Assembly (NCBI GenBank): GCA_020849765.1
Contig: JADLAY010000002.1
Coordinates: forward strand, 105,820 to 169,819
Origin: Anaerolineae bacterium
Lineage (GTDB): Bacteria; Chloroflexota; Anaerolineae; Aggregatilineales; Phototrophicaceae
Length of the DNA: 64,000 bases
Reading direction: 5' to 3'
The first letter of the stretch is position 1, and each line of letters starts with the position of its first letter. The notes under the pieces were generated by a model. That model ran no database searches, was not told where the DNA came from, and saw only the letters and a list, made by a program, of their open reading frames with translations. A program made the position numbers and the translations under genes. Of the stretch, positions 44,582 through 55,257 are shown piece by piece.

Positions 44582-45739
44582 TCACTCCAAATGGCGCATC
44601 AGCCGGACGGCCAGCAGGAAGACGAGCAGCAGGCCCGTGTAGAGCACGACTTGATCCGTGAACGCAGTCAGCAGAATGAGCACGACGATGATCGGATGCA
44701 GCAGCCGGTCGATCGGGTTCTCCGCGCGCGGATGCTCGTGCAGCACCCACAGGCTGAAGACGTAGATCGCGACCGGCATTGCCAGTGCCATGCTCCCGGC
44801 GGTGGTACTGATCTCGGCGTGATGTATCACCACATCAATCATGACGGCCAACCCGGCGCCGATGGCCGCCGTCGCGCCGTAGATCAGCAGGTGCCCGTAA
44901 GCCCAAACATACGTTTGAAGCAGGGAGTTCGTCAGAAAGTCGGCGGGCTGGTAGAAATAGAGCCACCATATGCTGTAGACGATCAACAGTCCGCCGATGA
45001 GGGTCGGGAACATAGCACTGTTGAGCAATCCCTGGTCGCGGACAACCTGAATCGCCAGGCTGGTCGATAGAACGACTTCGCCCAAGACGATGATGGTGAA
45101 CAAGCCGTAGCGCTCCCGAATGTGATCGCTGTGCCAGGGGATCGGGAGGCCCCGTTCCGCCCAGGCCGGGATCAGCAACTCGATCGTGATCCCGGCGGCA
45201 AACAAGGGCAGCTTCCACTGCGCCGGGACCAACAGGAACAGCACCCAACCAAGCTGCGTCAGGCTCAGGGCAAGCGCATAACGTATGGCAGCCGGTCGAT
45301 GCTCACGGTCAGAGCGGATAACGCGCAAATACTGGGTGACGTGCGCGACCCGCATGACGACGTAGCCGAGCACCGTGACCGTGAAATCACGATTGTTGAA
45401 CAACGACTCGACGCCTGCCGCCATGATCAAGGCACCGGTCATCTGGACGAAGACGACCAAACGATAGGGAACGTCCCCGTTGTCGTAGCTGTTGGCAAAC
45501 CAGCTGAAGCTCATCCACGCCCACCAGATGACAATGAATACAACCACATAACTGACGACCGATTCGACGCCATGCCCTTCCGCGATGCCATGATGCAGCG
45601 CGTTGGCGGCCTGGGCAATCGCGACGACGAAAACCAGATCGAAGAACAATTCCAGTGGGGTTGCCGAGCGATGCTCTTCGTCAGGGGAGCGCGGCGTCAG
45701 GGGAGCTATCCAGCGGGATCGTGTCTGATTCTCGGACAT
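44582..45739 (-). CDS. ltrA: Low temperature requirement A (LtrA) family membrane protein
   Basis: 385 aa, with around ten to eleven membrane spans. The N-terminal cytoplasmic start ends in the family hallmark ATPLELFFDLVFVVAIAQ (~26-43), and later ERYGLFTIIVLGEVVLSTSL (~212-231) is highly typical. Family members were named from a Listeria cold-growth phenotype; the biochemical role is not established. It converges on the WD40 protein gene and is followed upstream by an SDR gene with only 36 bases between. Confidence 0.88.
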   Translation of the reverse strand: MSENQTRSRWIAPLTPRSPDEEHRSATPLELFFDLVFVVAIAQAANALHHGIAEGHGVESVVSYVVVFIVIWWAWMSFSWFANSYDNGDVPYRLVVFVQMTGALIMAAGVESLFNNRDFTVTVLGYVVMRVAHVTQYLRVIRSDREHRPAAIRYALALSLTQLGWVLFLLVPAQWKLPLFAAGITIELLIPAWAERGLPIPWHSDHIRERYGLFTIIVLGEVVLSTSLAIQVVRDQGLLNSAMFPTLIGGLLIVYSIWWLYFYQPADFLTNSLLQTYVWAYGHLLIYGATAAIGAGLAVMIDVVIHHAEISTTAGSMALAMPVAIYVFSLWVLHEHPRAENPIDRLLHPIIVVLILLTAFTDQVVLYTGLLLVFLLAVRLMRHLE

Positions 45740-45775
45740 CGACTCAACCTCGGAGCATAGTGGATAAGGCGCGGA

Positions 45776-46591
45776 TTACTCTGAAGCCAGGCCGGTCATC
45801 CGTGCGCTGACTTCCCACAGGCGCCGGGCCGCGGCTTGATCGTACGAAGCGTCAGACGTACGAGCCTCGCGCCTGCGCACGAAATACTTGCCGCTGACGC
45901 CTTCGACCTCGTCGGACTGCGCCAGCCAGATCTGCGTGTCGGCGCCCTCTTCCGGCGTCAGCGTGCCGCGCATGCCAAGGCCAGCGGACTTGAAGAAGTT
46001 CGTGCTGACGACGCCCGGATGCAGCGCGTTCACCGTCACGCCCGTGCCTTCCACCCGCCGCGCCAGCTCGTAGGTGAACAGGAGATTCGCCAGCTTGGAG
46101 GCCCCGTAAGCCGTCCAGCCATCGTAGCTGCGCCGGTGTCCCAGATCGTCGAAATCGATGCCGCGTCCGTTGTGTGCGTTGGAGGACACGTTGACGATCC
46201 GTGCGGGCGCGCTGGCGAGCAGCGTGTAGAGCAGCAGGTTCGTCAGCAGGAAGTAGCCGAGATGATTGAGCGCAAACGTCATCTCGATCCCGTCGACGGT
46301 TTCACGGTAGCTGCTGAACAACGCGCCCGCGTTATTGATCAGCACGTCCAGGCGATCGTACCGGCGATTGAACTGCTCAACCAAATCGCGGATTTGCGCC
46401 TGCGACGACAGATCCGCTTGCAGGAATTCGAGCGCGCCCGCCACGTCGCCGATTTCGGCCTGGGTGGCGTCGATGGCTTGGGCGCTGCGCCCTACGCCGA
46501 TGACTGTGGCGCCCGCCTCCGCCAGCGCACGCACGGTCACTTTGCCAAGCCCATTCGTGGCGCCCGTGACCAGACAGATCTTGCCCATCAT
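45776..46591 (-). CDS. Short-chain dehydrogenase (retinol dehydrogenase-like)
   Basis: 271 aa from ATG 46591, chosen because GGAGAG lies ~10 bases upstream; ATG 46609 is an alternative. Complete SDR motifs: TGATNGLG (~8-15), NNAGALF, NVSSNAHN and the catalytic YGASK (~YGASKLANLLF). Annotated relatives reduce or oxidise alcohols of broad range. Unlike the SDR at 34331, its catalytic Lys is intact. It is probably co-transcribed with ltrA. Confidence 0.85.
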   Translation of the reverse strand: MMGKICLVTGATNGLGKVTVRALAEAGATVIGVGRSAQAIDATQAEIGDVAGALEFLQADLSSQAQIRDLVEQFNRRYDRLDVLINNAGALFSSYRETVDGIEMTFALNHLGYFLLTNLLLYTLLASAPARIVNVSSNAHNGRGIDFDDLGHRRSYDGWTAYGASKLANLLFTYELARRVEGTGVTVNALHPGVVSTNFFKSAGLGMRGTLTPEEGADTQIWLAQSDEVEGVSGKYFVRRREARTSDASYDQAAARRLWEVSARMTGLASE

Positions 46592-47199
46592 AAGCGAACG
46601 TCTCTCCATAGCCGGTAGTCAAAGGATGGTCGGCGGCCGTTCACCGCCGTCCCGTAATAATGACAGACAATCTCGAATGATGCAGCAACTGTCAGGGAAA
46701 GGCGATCAGTGTCGACGCCGGTACACATCACACTCGGGCGTACGCACGCATATTGCAGTGAACTAACCGGACAATTCAGCCGGATGACTCAGACTTCGCA
46801 ATGGGCATAATACGTCCGCTTGACAGTGGGGTATCGACGGTCTCAAGAAACCTCTGTTAGACAATCTTCACGGCGCGGGTCATAATTTCAAGCGGCTCTC
46901 CTGTCTGCCATGGTGAGTAATGGTGTATCGTGCACCTGTAGCCTGCGTATTCCTGTGATGAAGACCCAAGATGAACTCGTCTCACGTGCGCGACCATCGA
47001 TGCCGCCAGAGCGGCATGACGTGATCGACGTTTCAACGCCGCCATCGGGCAAGATTTGCGTCCCGCCGCGCGCCTCCTCACTGACGCGGACAGCACCACC
47101 GTGGATCAAGACAATGCAGCGAAGTCAAGATGATCACAACTAGCTCGCAAGAATCAAGCCTCCCAAAAGCGGATTACTTGCACACGAAGAGGATGAAGT
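46592..47199. other. Intergenic region of about 608 bases
   Basis: Overlapping frames on both strands at 46857-47143 are open for 70-80 codons but look like no protein I know and have no good ribosome binding sites, so I do not call a gene. A TTGACA occurs at 46820-46825 with no good -10. The end (GAAGAGGATGAAGT before 47200) is the ribosome binding region of the thiolase gene. Confidence 0.4.
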
Positions 47200-48471
<1,272 letters not shown>

Positions 48472-48483
48472 AGGCAGCGGACG

Positions 48484-49833
48484 ATGAAAGCAGTTCCCCA
48501 GATCAGCACTGAGGAAGCCGCCATCCTGGTCAGAGACGGCGACGTGGTCATGGTCGGCGGCTTCGGTATGACCGGCACGCCGGTGCATTTGCTCAATGCG
48601 CTGGCTCAGACGCAGACGCACGACCTGACCTACATCGCCAACAACGTCGGCGAGCCGGGCCTGGGCGGCGGACGCCTGCTGCGCAACGGCCAGATCAAGA
48701 AGGCGATTGGCTCGTTCTTCACCAGCAATCCCGAGGCGGTGCAGGCCGCACAGTCCGGCGCGATCGCCTTCGAGCTGCTGCCCCAGGGATCACTGGCCGA
48801 GGCGATCCGCGCGGGCGGCGCGGGCATCGGCGCCTTCTACACCCCGGCGGGCGCGGGCACCGTCATGGCGGCGGATCGCGAGACGAAGCTGATCGGCGGG
48901 CAGCTGCACGTGTGCATCCCGGCGCTGCGCGCGCACGTCGCCCTCATCCGCGCCTGGAAGGCGGACACGGCGGGCAACCTGATCTACCGCATGACCGAGC
49001 AGAACTTCAACAAGGCGATGGCGACCGCCGCCGACCTGGTGATCGCCGAGGTCGAGCAGATTGTGCCGGTCGGCGAACTCGACCCGAACCAGATCCACAC
49101 GCCGGGCAGCTACGTCGATTACCTGGTGCAGGCGCACATGACGCTCGAAGATCTCGGCTCGTCGGCGACCATCGACGGCGGCAGCAAGAAGCTCGACCCC
49201 GCCCGCGCCCACATTGCCCGGCGCGCATTGGCGGAACTCAAGCAGGGCGACGTCGTCAACCTGGGCGTCGGCATCCCAACGCTGGTCGCGGATCTGATCA
49301 CCATCGAGCACGGCATCATCCTGCACACCGAAAACGGCATGCTCGGCGTTGGCCCGGCTCCGGCGGCGGGCGGCGCCATGGATTACCCGGTCAACGCGGG
49401 CAAGATCCCGGTGACGGCGCTGCCCGGCAGCAGCTATTTCGACAGCGCCGATTCGTTCGCCATGATCCGCGGCGGGCACATCGACGTGGCGATCATGGGC
49501 GGCTTGCAGGTTGATGCCGACGCCAACCTGGCCAACTGGGCCGTGCCGGGAAAGCCGCTGCTCGGCGTTGGCGGCGCGATGGATCTGGCCTCCGGCGCCA
49601 AGCGCCTGATCGTCACCATGACGCACACCAACCATGACGGCTCGCCCAAGATCGTGCCGGAGTGCGACCTGCCGCTGACGGCGACCCGCGTCGTCGATAC
49701 GATCATCACCGAGCTGGCGGTGTTCCACTTCATCGACGGCATGCTGACAATGACCGAGCTGATGCCCGGCGCCAGTTACGACGAAGTGCGCGCGAAAACC
49801 AGCGCCACCTTCGCCGAACAGATCCGCGCCTGA
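48484..49833 (+). CDS. 3-oxoacid CoA-transferase, alpha and beta subunits fused
   Basis: 449 aa. The first ~215 residues are the A subunit type ([18 protein letters not shown]), and residues ~235-449 are the B type ([13 protein letters not shown]). The catalytic Glu283 is in ENGMLGVGP. It moves CoA from succinyl-CoA to a 3-oxoacid, making acetoacetyl-CoA or 3-oxoadipyl-CoA for the adjacent thiolase. Bacterial enzymes are often two separate chains; a fused chain is more like the mitochondrial enzyme, and the order A-B is the same. The operon ends here. Confidence 0.87.
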   Translation: MKAVPQISTEEAAILVRDGDVVMVGGFGMTGTPVHLLNALAQTQTHDLTYIANNVGEPGLGGGRLLRNGQIKKAIGSFFTSNPEAVQAAQSGAIAFELLPQGSLAEAIRAGGAGIGAFYTPAGAGTVMAADRETKLIGGQLHVCIPALRAHVALIRAWKADTAGNLIYRMTEQNFNKAMATAADLVIAEVEQIVPVGELDPNQIHTPGSYVDYLVQAHMTLEDLGSSATIDGGSKKLDPARAHIARRALAELKQGDVVNLGVGIPTLVADLITIEHGIILHTENGMLGVGPAPAAGGAMDYPVNAGKIPVTALPGSSYFDSADSFAMIRGGHIDVAIMGGLQVDADANLANWAVPGKPLLGVGGAMDLASGAKRLIVTMTHTNHDGSPKIVPECDLPLTATRVVDTIITELAVFHFIDGMLTMTELMPGASYDEVRAKTSATFAEQIRA

Positions 49834-50109
49834 CGATCAAGCGCAGGTCGGAGCGTCGCCGCGGATGCCATAGGTGGCGCGTTCCGCGATCGTCAGATCG
49901 CGCGTCACCTGCTGGCAGGCCTCACTATTGACATTCAATGTGGCCTGCAAAACTCAGCAGACTATTTTGCTGTCTGCATGACGCCGCCATACGCGTCAAC
50001 CACAGGGTGAACCACGCTCGATTCTGCCATGCCAGCCTCCACAAGTCGTTCTTTCCATCCCCGACCGTCGCGCTCAGATCTCCCCTGTATCGGTCGCCAA
50101 AAGGGCTAC

Positions 50110-50123
50110 ACAAAGCGTTTTGC
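50110..50123. promoter_or_regulatory. Secondary LacI-type operator
   Basis: ACAAAGCGTTTTGC differs at two positions from the perfect operator GCAAAGCGCTTTGC at 50177, with centres 67 bases apart. A tetrameric or looping repressor could use both sites. Confidence 0.5.
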
Positions 50124-50170
50124 GTGAAATATCACAAAGAATCCCCGCAATATTTCGTCAGACTAGTTTG

Positions 50171-50199
50171 TTGACGGCAAAGCGCTTTGCGCATATCAT
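50171..50199 (+). promoter_or_regulatory. Promoter with a LacI-family operator in the spacer
   Basis: TTGACG (50171-50176), a 17-base spacer and TATCAT (50194-50199) form a strong sigma-70-like promoter. The perfect palindrome GCAAAGCGCTTTGC (50177-50190) with the central CG typical of LacI-family sites fills the spacer. The likely repressor is encoded at 55258-56295; this pairing is inferred. Confidence 0.75.
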
Positions 50200-50251
50200 C
50201 TCCCCCAATGTTCCATTTTGATGGTCATTCCTTAGCTGAGAGGAAAATCAA

Positions 50252-51856
50252 ATGACAGGGCAACCGTTCCACCGAAGAAGCCGCGTCGCAGTGCTGTTGT
50301 TGGTGATCGTCCTCGGCATGATGTTGGGGATCGGGCAAGTCATGGCTCAAGATGAAGCGCCGCTGGTCGTCAACATTGCCGTCGCGCCAAGCACGCTCGA
50401 CCCGGGCTGGGGCTGCACGTCGGAGTCGATCGGATTCATCCAGAACTTCTATGTGCGGCTGACACAATACGCGGTCGAAGACCTCGGTGACGGCCTGTAT
50501 CAGACCAATCCGACGCTGCCGATGGATCTCTACTTTGCGACCTCGGTCGACATCAGCGAAGACGGCACGGTCTACACCTTCACCCTGCCGGAAGGCTACA
50601 CCTTCCCCAGCGGCACGCCGGTCGATGCCGCCGCCGTCAAATACTCGATCGACCGCACGCTGACGATGGATGGCTGCGGCGCCTACTTCGTGCTCGGCGG
50701 CGTCTATGACCCGTACCTGATCCAGCAGGTCGATGCGCTCGACGCGACGACTGTGCAGTTCACCCTGGCGCGCCCGGAGCCGAACTTCCTGGAAGCGCTG
50801 GCCCAGCCCGCCGCCTCGATCGTCGATCCGTCGGTCGTGGAAGCCAATGGCGGTATCGCTGCCGGTGAGCCGAACGAATACATGACCGGGCACGTCGCCG
50901 GTTCCGGCCCGTTCCTGCTCAGCGAGTACGAAGCGAACAACCGCGCCGTCCTCACCGCCAACCCGGACTTCTTCGGGGATGCGCCCGGCTCGTCGCAGAT
51001 CATCGTCAACTGGATCAATGCCGACGAGACGCTGCTGCTGCAGGCGCGCAACGCCGAAGCCAACGTCACCATGTATCTCAACCCGCAGTCGGTCGCCAGC
51101 CTGCAGGGCAATGACGCGGTGCGCATCGTCGTCAGCAGCACGACCAACTCACAGCGCCTGAGTCTGCCCAACGGCAAAGCGCCGTGGGATAGCGTCAAGT
51201 TCCGCGAGGCCATCACGCACGCCATTCCCTACGAGGCATTGCTGGAGAACGTGGCCTATGGCTATGGCGAGATCTACTACGGGCCGTTCTCCCCGGCATT
51301 CCCTGAATACAACGCCGAACTGAGCCAGCCGCGCACCTTTGACATGGAACTGGCACAGCAACTGATCGCCGAGTCCGGTGTCGCGACGCCGGTCGACGTC
51401 GAACTGGTGATCGCCGAGGGCAACAGCGACCAGCAGCAGATCGCGACCATTCTGCAAGGCGTCTGGCGCGAACTGGGCATCAACCTGACCATCCGCGTGC
51501 TGTCGTCGGCGGACTTCACGGATGCCGTCGAAGGCCACACCGCACAGTCCTCGATCCGGCTGGACGGCACGGGCATCTACGACGCGGGCTACTTCCTGGG
51601 CTTCGACATGCTGTGCGGCATTTCGTTCAACGTGTCCGAGGTCTGCATCCCCGAAGCTGACGCGCTGTTGGAACAGGCGCGAGTCGAAACGGATGACGCG
51701 GCTCGCCAGGCACTCTACGACCAGATCAGCGAACTGTGGATCGCCAACTCGCCGTTCGTGCCGCTCTACGCCGTCGACGCGACGACCGTGCTCAGCGCCG
51801 ATATGACGACCTTCCTGTGGTCGCACTACATGGATTTCCGCCGCTGGGCCAAATAG
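50252..51856 (+). CDS. ABC transporter substrate-binding protein, family 5 (peptide/oligopeptide type)
   Basis: 534 aa. Sec signal (RRSRVAVLLLVIVLGMML ... QVMAQDEAP). The mature part shows family-5 features: APSTLDPGWGCTSESIGFIQ, SEDGTVYTFTLPEGYTFPSG and VKYSIDRTL, then EYEANNRAVLTANPDFFG. It binds peptides, glutathione-like or nickel-type ligands and hands them to Dpp-type permeases, here encoded ~4.6 kb downstream (56499). AGAGGA precedes ATG 50252. It is the first gene under the LacI operator. The ligand is unknown. Confidence 0.9.
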   Translation: MTGQPFHRRSRVAVLLLVIVLGMMLGIGQVMAQDEAPLVVNIAVAPSTLDPGWGCTSESIGFIQNFYVRLTQYAVEDLGDGLYQTNPTLPMDLYFATSVDISEDGTVYTFTLPEGYTFPSGTPVDAAAVKYSIDRTLTMDGCGAYFVLGGVYDPYLIQQVDALDATTVQFTLARPEPNFLEALAQPAASIVDPSVVEANGGIAAGEPNEYMTGHVAGSGPFLLSEYEANNRAVLTANPDFFGDAPGSSQIIVNWINADETLLLQARNAEANVTMYLNPQSVASLQGNDAVRIVVSSTTNSQRLSLPNGKAPWDSVKFREAITHAIPYEALLENVAYGYGEIYYGPFSPAFPEYNAELSQPRTFDMELAQQLIAESGVATPVDVELVIAEGNSDQQQIATILQGVWRELGINLTIRVLSSADFTDAVEGHTAQSSIRLDGTGIYDAGYFLGFDMLCGISFNVSEVCIPEADALLEQARVETDDAARQALYDQISELWIANSPFVPLYAVDATTVLSADMTTFLWSHYMDFRRWAK

Positions 51857-51876
51857 CCTCACCACATTGATGTATC

Positions 51877-51901
51877 GGGGGGACGTGCTATGCGTCTCCC
51901 C
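51877..51901. terminator. Intercistronic hairpin after the binding-protein gene
   Basis: GGGGGGACG (51877-51885) pairs with CGTCTCCCC (51893-51901), with one mismatch and a seven-base loop. It lies 20 bases after the stop codon and lacks a T run, so it may be an attenuator or mRNA-stabilising element rather than a full terminator. Confidence 0.55.
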
Positions 51902-51937
51902 TGCCCTGATCGACTGACATGAGGAGTAGGTCACACG

Positions 51938-52660
51938 ATGACGAAGATTCTTTACGCAAATCCGGTCGGCTCGAAGTCGTTTGACGCCGATACCGTCCGG
52001 CTGATTGATGCGATCAAGTCGCCCGGCTACGAGCCGGTGGTGCGCGCGCTCAAAGAGGGGCCGCCGCATCTCGAATATCACACCTATGAGCATGAAGCGC
52101 TCGGCGGGCTGCTTCAACTGTTTGTGGATGCCGAGGCCGAAGGCTGCGCCGCGGGCATCATCGGCTGCTTCTACGACGGCGGCCTGCGCGAGCTGCGCGA
52201 GATGGTGCGCATGCCGGTCGTCGGCATGGCCGAGGCCGCGCTGGCCGTGGCCGCGACGATGGGTCACAAGTTCTCGATCATCGTTGGGCGGCGCAAGTGG
52301 ATTCCCAAGATGGAAGATAACGCCGTGATGTACGGCCATGGCCGCCGTCTGGCGTCGCTGCGCTCGGTCAACATGGGCATCCCGGATGTCGAGGCCGATC
52401 CGCAGGCCTTCTTCGACGCCTGCATCCGCGAGGGGCGCAAGGCAGTCGAAGAGGATGGCGCCGAAGTCATCGTACTGTCGGAAATCGCGACGCCCGCCTT
52501 CTGGGAGCAGGCCAGGCAGGAACTGGATGCGCCGATTGTCGACCCCGGCGTCGCCTGCTGGAAGTGGGCCGAAATGGTCGCCAGCATGTACGAGAAGGTC
52601 GGCTACTCGCACTCCAAGATCGGCGGCTTCGAAGCGCCGCCGGTGCGCGTACACGGCTGA
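51938..52660 (+). CDS. Asp/Glu/hydantoin racemase family protein lacking the second catalytic Cys
   Basis: 240 aa, the size of hydantoin and Asp/Glu racemases. These enzymes use two Cys for two-base proton transfer. The first is present (Cys77 in IIGCFYDGGL). At the second site, where GC is expected, the sequence reads VIVLSEIATPAF (about residues 177-188), with no Cys. It may be a racemase-fold enzyme with a different reaction, such as maleate isomerase- or decarboxylase-like relatives. It lies between the binding protein and DUF1028 genes, suggesting a role with the imported compound. Confidence 0.8.
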   Translation: MTKILYANPVGSKSFDADTVRLIDAIKSPGYEPVVRALKEGPPHLEYHTYEHEALGGLLQLFVDAEAEGCAAGIIGCFYDGGLRELREMVRMPVVGMAEAALAVAATMGHKFSIIVGRRKWIPKMEDNAVMYGHGRRLASLRSVNMGIPDVEADPQAFFDACIREGRKAVEEDGAEVIVLSEIATPAFWEQARQELDAPIVDPGVACWKWAEMVASMYEKVGYSHSKIGGFEAPPVRVHG

Positions 52661-52670
52661 GCGAAATCGA

Positions 52671-53531
52671 ATGCCCCCGTCTACCTTTTCCATCGTCGCG
52701 GTCGACCCAAAGGCCAACGAAGTCGGCGTGGCGGTGCAGTCGAAGTTCTTGTGCGTCGGGGCGGTCGTGCCCTGGGTGCGCGGCGCAGTTGGCGCTGTCG
52801 CCACCCAGGCGTCGACCGATACGTCGTTCGGGCCGCGCGCGCTGGACATGCTGGAAACGGGCATGACGCCGCGCGCCATCGTCGAGGCGCTGCTGGCGAG
52901 CGATACGGATACGACCGGCCGCCAGTTCGCCGTCGTCGATATGCAGGGCCGCTCGGCATCGCACACGGCTGCCGGCTGCTTCGAGTTCGCCGCCTCACGC
53001 ACGGGCGAAGGCTACGCCTGCCAGGGCAACATCCTGGCCTCTGCCGAGGTCGTCCCGGCGATGGCGGCGGCCTTCGAGGCCTCGGCGGGCGCGCGGCTGG
53101 CGGAGCGGATGCTCGCCGCCCTGTTCGCCGGGCAGGCCGCCGGCGGCGACCGGCGCGGGCAGGAATCCGCCGCGCTCGTGATCGCCAGGCCGGGTGGCGG
53201 CTATGGCGGCAAAAACGACCGCTACATCGACCTGCGCGTCGATCATCACGATACCCCGATTCAGGAACTGGCCGCCCTGCTCGACCTGCACCGGCTCTAC
53301 TTCAAACGCTCCGCGCCGGGCGAGATCCTGACGGTCGACGCCGAGATGGAAGCGGAAATCGGCGGCTGGCTGTGGAAGCTGGACAAGTGGCCTGCGAACA
53401 CCAGCCTGTGGACGGCGCTCGAAAACTATATGGCCTGGGAAAACCTGGAAGAACGCTGGGTCGGGCCGGGCAAGATCGATTATCACGTCCGTGCTTATCT
53501 GCGCGATCATGCGCTGCGGCACGGCCATTGA
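52671..53531 (+). CDS. DUF1028 family protein (Ntn-hydrolase-like)
   Basis: 286 aa from ATG 52671, directly after the racemase gene stop at 52660. Typical DUF1028 pattern: STFSIVAVDPKANEVGVAVQ (~4-23), VPWVRGAVGAVATQASTD, YACQGNILAS and ESAALVIARPGGGYGG followed by DRYIDLRVDHH. The fold relates to N-terminal nucleophile hydrolases, but an N-terminal processing site is not obvious. DUF1028 genes often occur with peptidases and ABC transporters, as here. The biochemical function is unknown; amide hydrolysis is a guess. Confidence 0.85.
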   Translation: MPPSTFSIVAVDPKANEVGVAVQSKFLCVGAVVPWVRGAVGAVATQASTDTSFGPRALDMLETGMTPRAIVEALLASDTDTTGRQFAVVDMQGRSASHTAAGCFEFAASRTGEGYACQGNILASAEVVPAMAAAFEASAGARLAERMLAALFAGQAAGGDRRGQESAALVIARPGGGYGGKNDRYIDLRVDHHDTPIQELAALLDLHRLYFKRSAPGEILTVDAEMEAEIGGWLWKLDKWPANTSLWTALENYMAWENLEERWVGPGKIDYHVRAYLRDHALRHGH

Positions 53532-53542
53532 CACTTCATCGC

Positions 53543-53565
53543 GCGGGCGATCCGGTATCGCCCGC
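53543..53565. terminator. Intercistronic hairpin between DUF1028 and M24 genes
   Basis: Perfect arms GCGGGCGAT (53543-53551) and ATCGCCCGC (53557-53565) with loop CCGGT in a 54-base gap. No T run. Confidence 0.55.
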
Positions 53566-53585
53566 TGTCGCATTGGGAAAGCACC

Positions 53586-54800
53586 ATGGTACAAACAATC
53601 GACCCCTGGACATTCATCCCGAAAGAAGAATTCGTCACGCGCCAGAACAATCTGCGCAAGGCCGCGCAGGCGGCGGGCCTGGACGGTGTCGTCGTCTATT
53701 CACGCGGCGGCGCGCCGATTGACATGTGCGCTGACGTCCTCTACCTGACCAGCCACTATCCGCAGCAGCCGTACGTGGCCGAGCACACCGGCGTCGGTTC
53801 CGCGCGCTCACATGGTGTCGTCATCCTCCCGGTCGAGGGCGAGACGATCCTGATCGTGGACATCCCCTACTGGCGGCGCGACGTGGTCGTGGCCGACGAC
53901 GTGCGCGCCTCGATCTGGGTGACGCAGCGCGTCGGCGAGGCGCTCAAGGACGCCGGACTGTATGGCAAGCGCATCGGCCTGTGCGGCACCAGCTACATGA
54001 CCGCCTCGGCCTTCCTCGGCTTCCAGAGCGTCATCGGCGATACTGAGGTCGTGATCGTCGACGAGATGGTCGAAAAGCTGCGCATGATCAAGTCACCGCG
54101 CGAGCAGGATCTGATCCGCATCGTCGCAGACATCGGTAACCGTTCGATTGAGGCGATGCTGGACGCAGCGGTCGTCGGCGCGACCGAGGCCGACTGCGTG
54201 ACGGCGGCGCTCAACGTGCTGGTGCCCGAAGGCGCGACGCTCTACGACGCGGCCTGTGCCTCCGGCGAACATGCCGACGGCTACACCTGGGCGCGCGTGC
54301 CCTCGCACGATGCCAACCGCCCGATGGAAAAGGGCGACATCTTCCACGTCGATTGCTACGGCGCGTTCGGCGGCTACCTGTGGGACTTTGGCCGCCTGCG
54401 CTTCGTTGGCGACGAGCCCACCGACCTCCAGCGCATCCTGCAAGAGACGACCATCGAGTATATCGAGTACGTCTGCGGCGCGATCAAGCCGGGCATGACC
54501 GGCGACGATGTGATCAAGATCGGCCAGGCATGGCTGGCAGAGTCGCCCGTCGTGCAGGCCATCCCGAAGGAAAAAGCCGAGACCGAAGGCTTCCCGGCTG
54601 TCGGGCACGGCGTCGGCATGTCGTGGGAGGCGCCCTGGCTGATGGTGGGTGAGCAGACGGTGATCGAGCCGGGGATGTACCTGGCGGTCGAAACCATGCT
54701 CGGCTCCAGCCAGACCGGGCTGACCTTCTTCGAGCACAACGGCCTGATGCACGAAGACGGCCTGGAGATCTTGACGACCTGCCGCAAACGGTGGTGGTGA
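53586..54800 (+). CDS. M24 family metallopeptidase (Xaa-Pro dipeptidase-like)
   Basis: 404 aa. Creatinase-type N-terminal domain, then the pita-bread domain with metal ligands Asp (VDCYGAFGG), Asp (GYLWDFGR), His (GHGVGMSW), Glu (AVETMLGS) and Glu (HEDGLEILTT). The HGVG region and active-site set match aminopeptidase P/prolidase/creatinase relatives. Its stop overlaps the next start as TGATG. It would hydrolyse an imported dipeptide or amide. The closest gene-context parallels are the M24 protein at 26402 and the linked racemase and DUF1028 genes. Confidence 0.86.
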   Translation: MVQTIDPWTFIPKEEFVTRQNNLRKAAQAAGLDGVVVYSRGGAPIDMCADVLYLTSHYPQQPYVAEHTGVGSARSHGVVILPVEGETILIVDIPYWRRDVVVADDVRASIWVTQRVGEALKDAGLYGKRIGLCGTSYMTASAFLGFQSVIGDTEVVIVDEMVEKLRMIKSPREQDLIRIVADIGNRSIEAMLDAAVVGATEADCVTAALNVLVPEGATLYDAACASGEHADGYTWARVPSHDANRPMEKGDIFHVDCYGAFGGYLWDFGRLRFVGDEPTDLQRILQETTIEYIEYVCGAIKPGMTGDDVIKIGQAWLAESPVVQAIPKEKAETEGFPAVGHGVGMSWEAPWLMVGEQTVIEPGMYLAVETMLGSSQTGLTFFEHNGLMHEDGLEILTTCRKRWW

Positions 54801-55252
54801 TGAGCGACTACGGCATGCTGCAATCGGACGCGGCGGCGGAGGCGGACGTGCTCGCCGTCGTCGAGCGCTTCCGGCGCGGCTGGGAACACCTGAGCGCCGA
54901 GGAAGTGCTGGGGACTGTCGCGCGCAAGGATGACATGGTCATGTATGGTACCGACCTGGCCGAGCGCTGGGTCGGTTTCGACACCATGGTCGAGCCGACG
55001 CAGGCGATGGTCGCCGTCTTCGAGCACCCGGTGTACACCTGGGGCGCAGGCGAGCCGCTCGTCTGGGTGCGCGGCGATGCTGGCTGGGTCTGTGGCGATT
55101 TGAAGATCGACTACGGTCTTGGCGGCAAGCCGTTCACGACGATCATGCGCTCGACCTTCGTCGTCGCCCGCGAGGACGGCGAGTGGAAGATCGCGCATGC
55201 GCACTTCTCGGTCGGCCAGGTCGAACCCGTGGCCGATTACGGTGCGTCGTAG
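54800..55252 (+). CDS. NTF2/SnoaL-like small protein
   Basis: 150 aa from ATG 54800, with the start inside the M24 stop codon (TGATG). One cone-shaped alpha+beta domain is predicted: helices ADVLAVVERFRRGWEHLS, VEPTQAMVAV and strands ending FVVAREDGEWKIAHAHFSVG, the closing strand pattern of NTF2-like proteins (DUF3225/SnoaL-like). Members are enzymes, isomerases or subunits of hydrolases. Coupled translation suggests it works with the M24 protein. Specific function unknown. Confidence 0.75.
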   Translation: MSDYGMLQSDAAAEADVLAVVERFRRGWEHLSAEEVLGTVARKDDMVMYGTDLAERWVGFDTMVEPTQAMVAVFEHPVYTWGAGEPLVWVRGDAGWVCGDLKIDYGLGGKPFTTIMRSTFVVAREDGEWKIAHAHFSVGQVEPVADYGAS

Positions 55253-55257
55253 CGCGC

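Larger units (their letters stand above)
49834..50251. other. Regulatory and repeat-rich gap of 418 bases
   Basis: It holds two hairpins, CGCGATC/GATCGCG (49885-49902) and GCAGGCCTCA/TGTGGCCTGC (49915-49948, one mismatch), that could end the thiolase operon. A 37-codon minus-strand frame (49837-49950, TTG start) looks somewhat protein-like but is not called. Two operator-like palindromes and a strong promoter follow, listed separately. Confidence 0.5.

Noticed and set aside
46857..47143. Overlapping frames of 70-80 codons on both strands before the thiolase gene
   Set aside because: They resemble no protein I know, start without ribosome binding sites, and overlap each other in three frames, as random GC-rich sequence does.
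49837..49950. 37-codon minus-strand frame after the CoA-transferase gene
   Set aside because: It reads somewhat like a protein end (RDLTIAERATYG) but has a stop just upstream, only a TTG start, and coincides with two hairpins.
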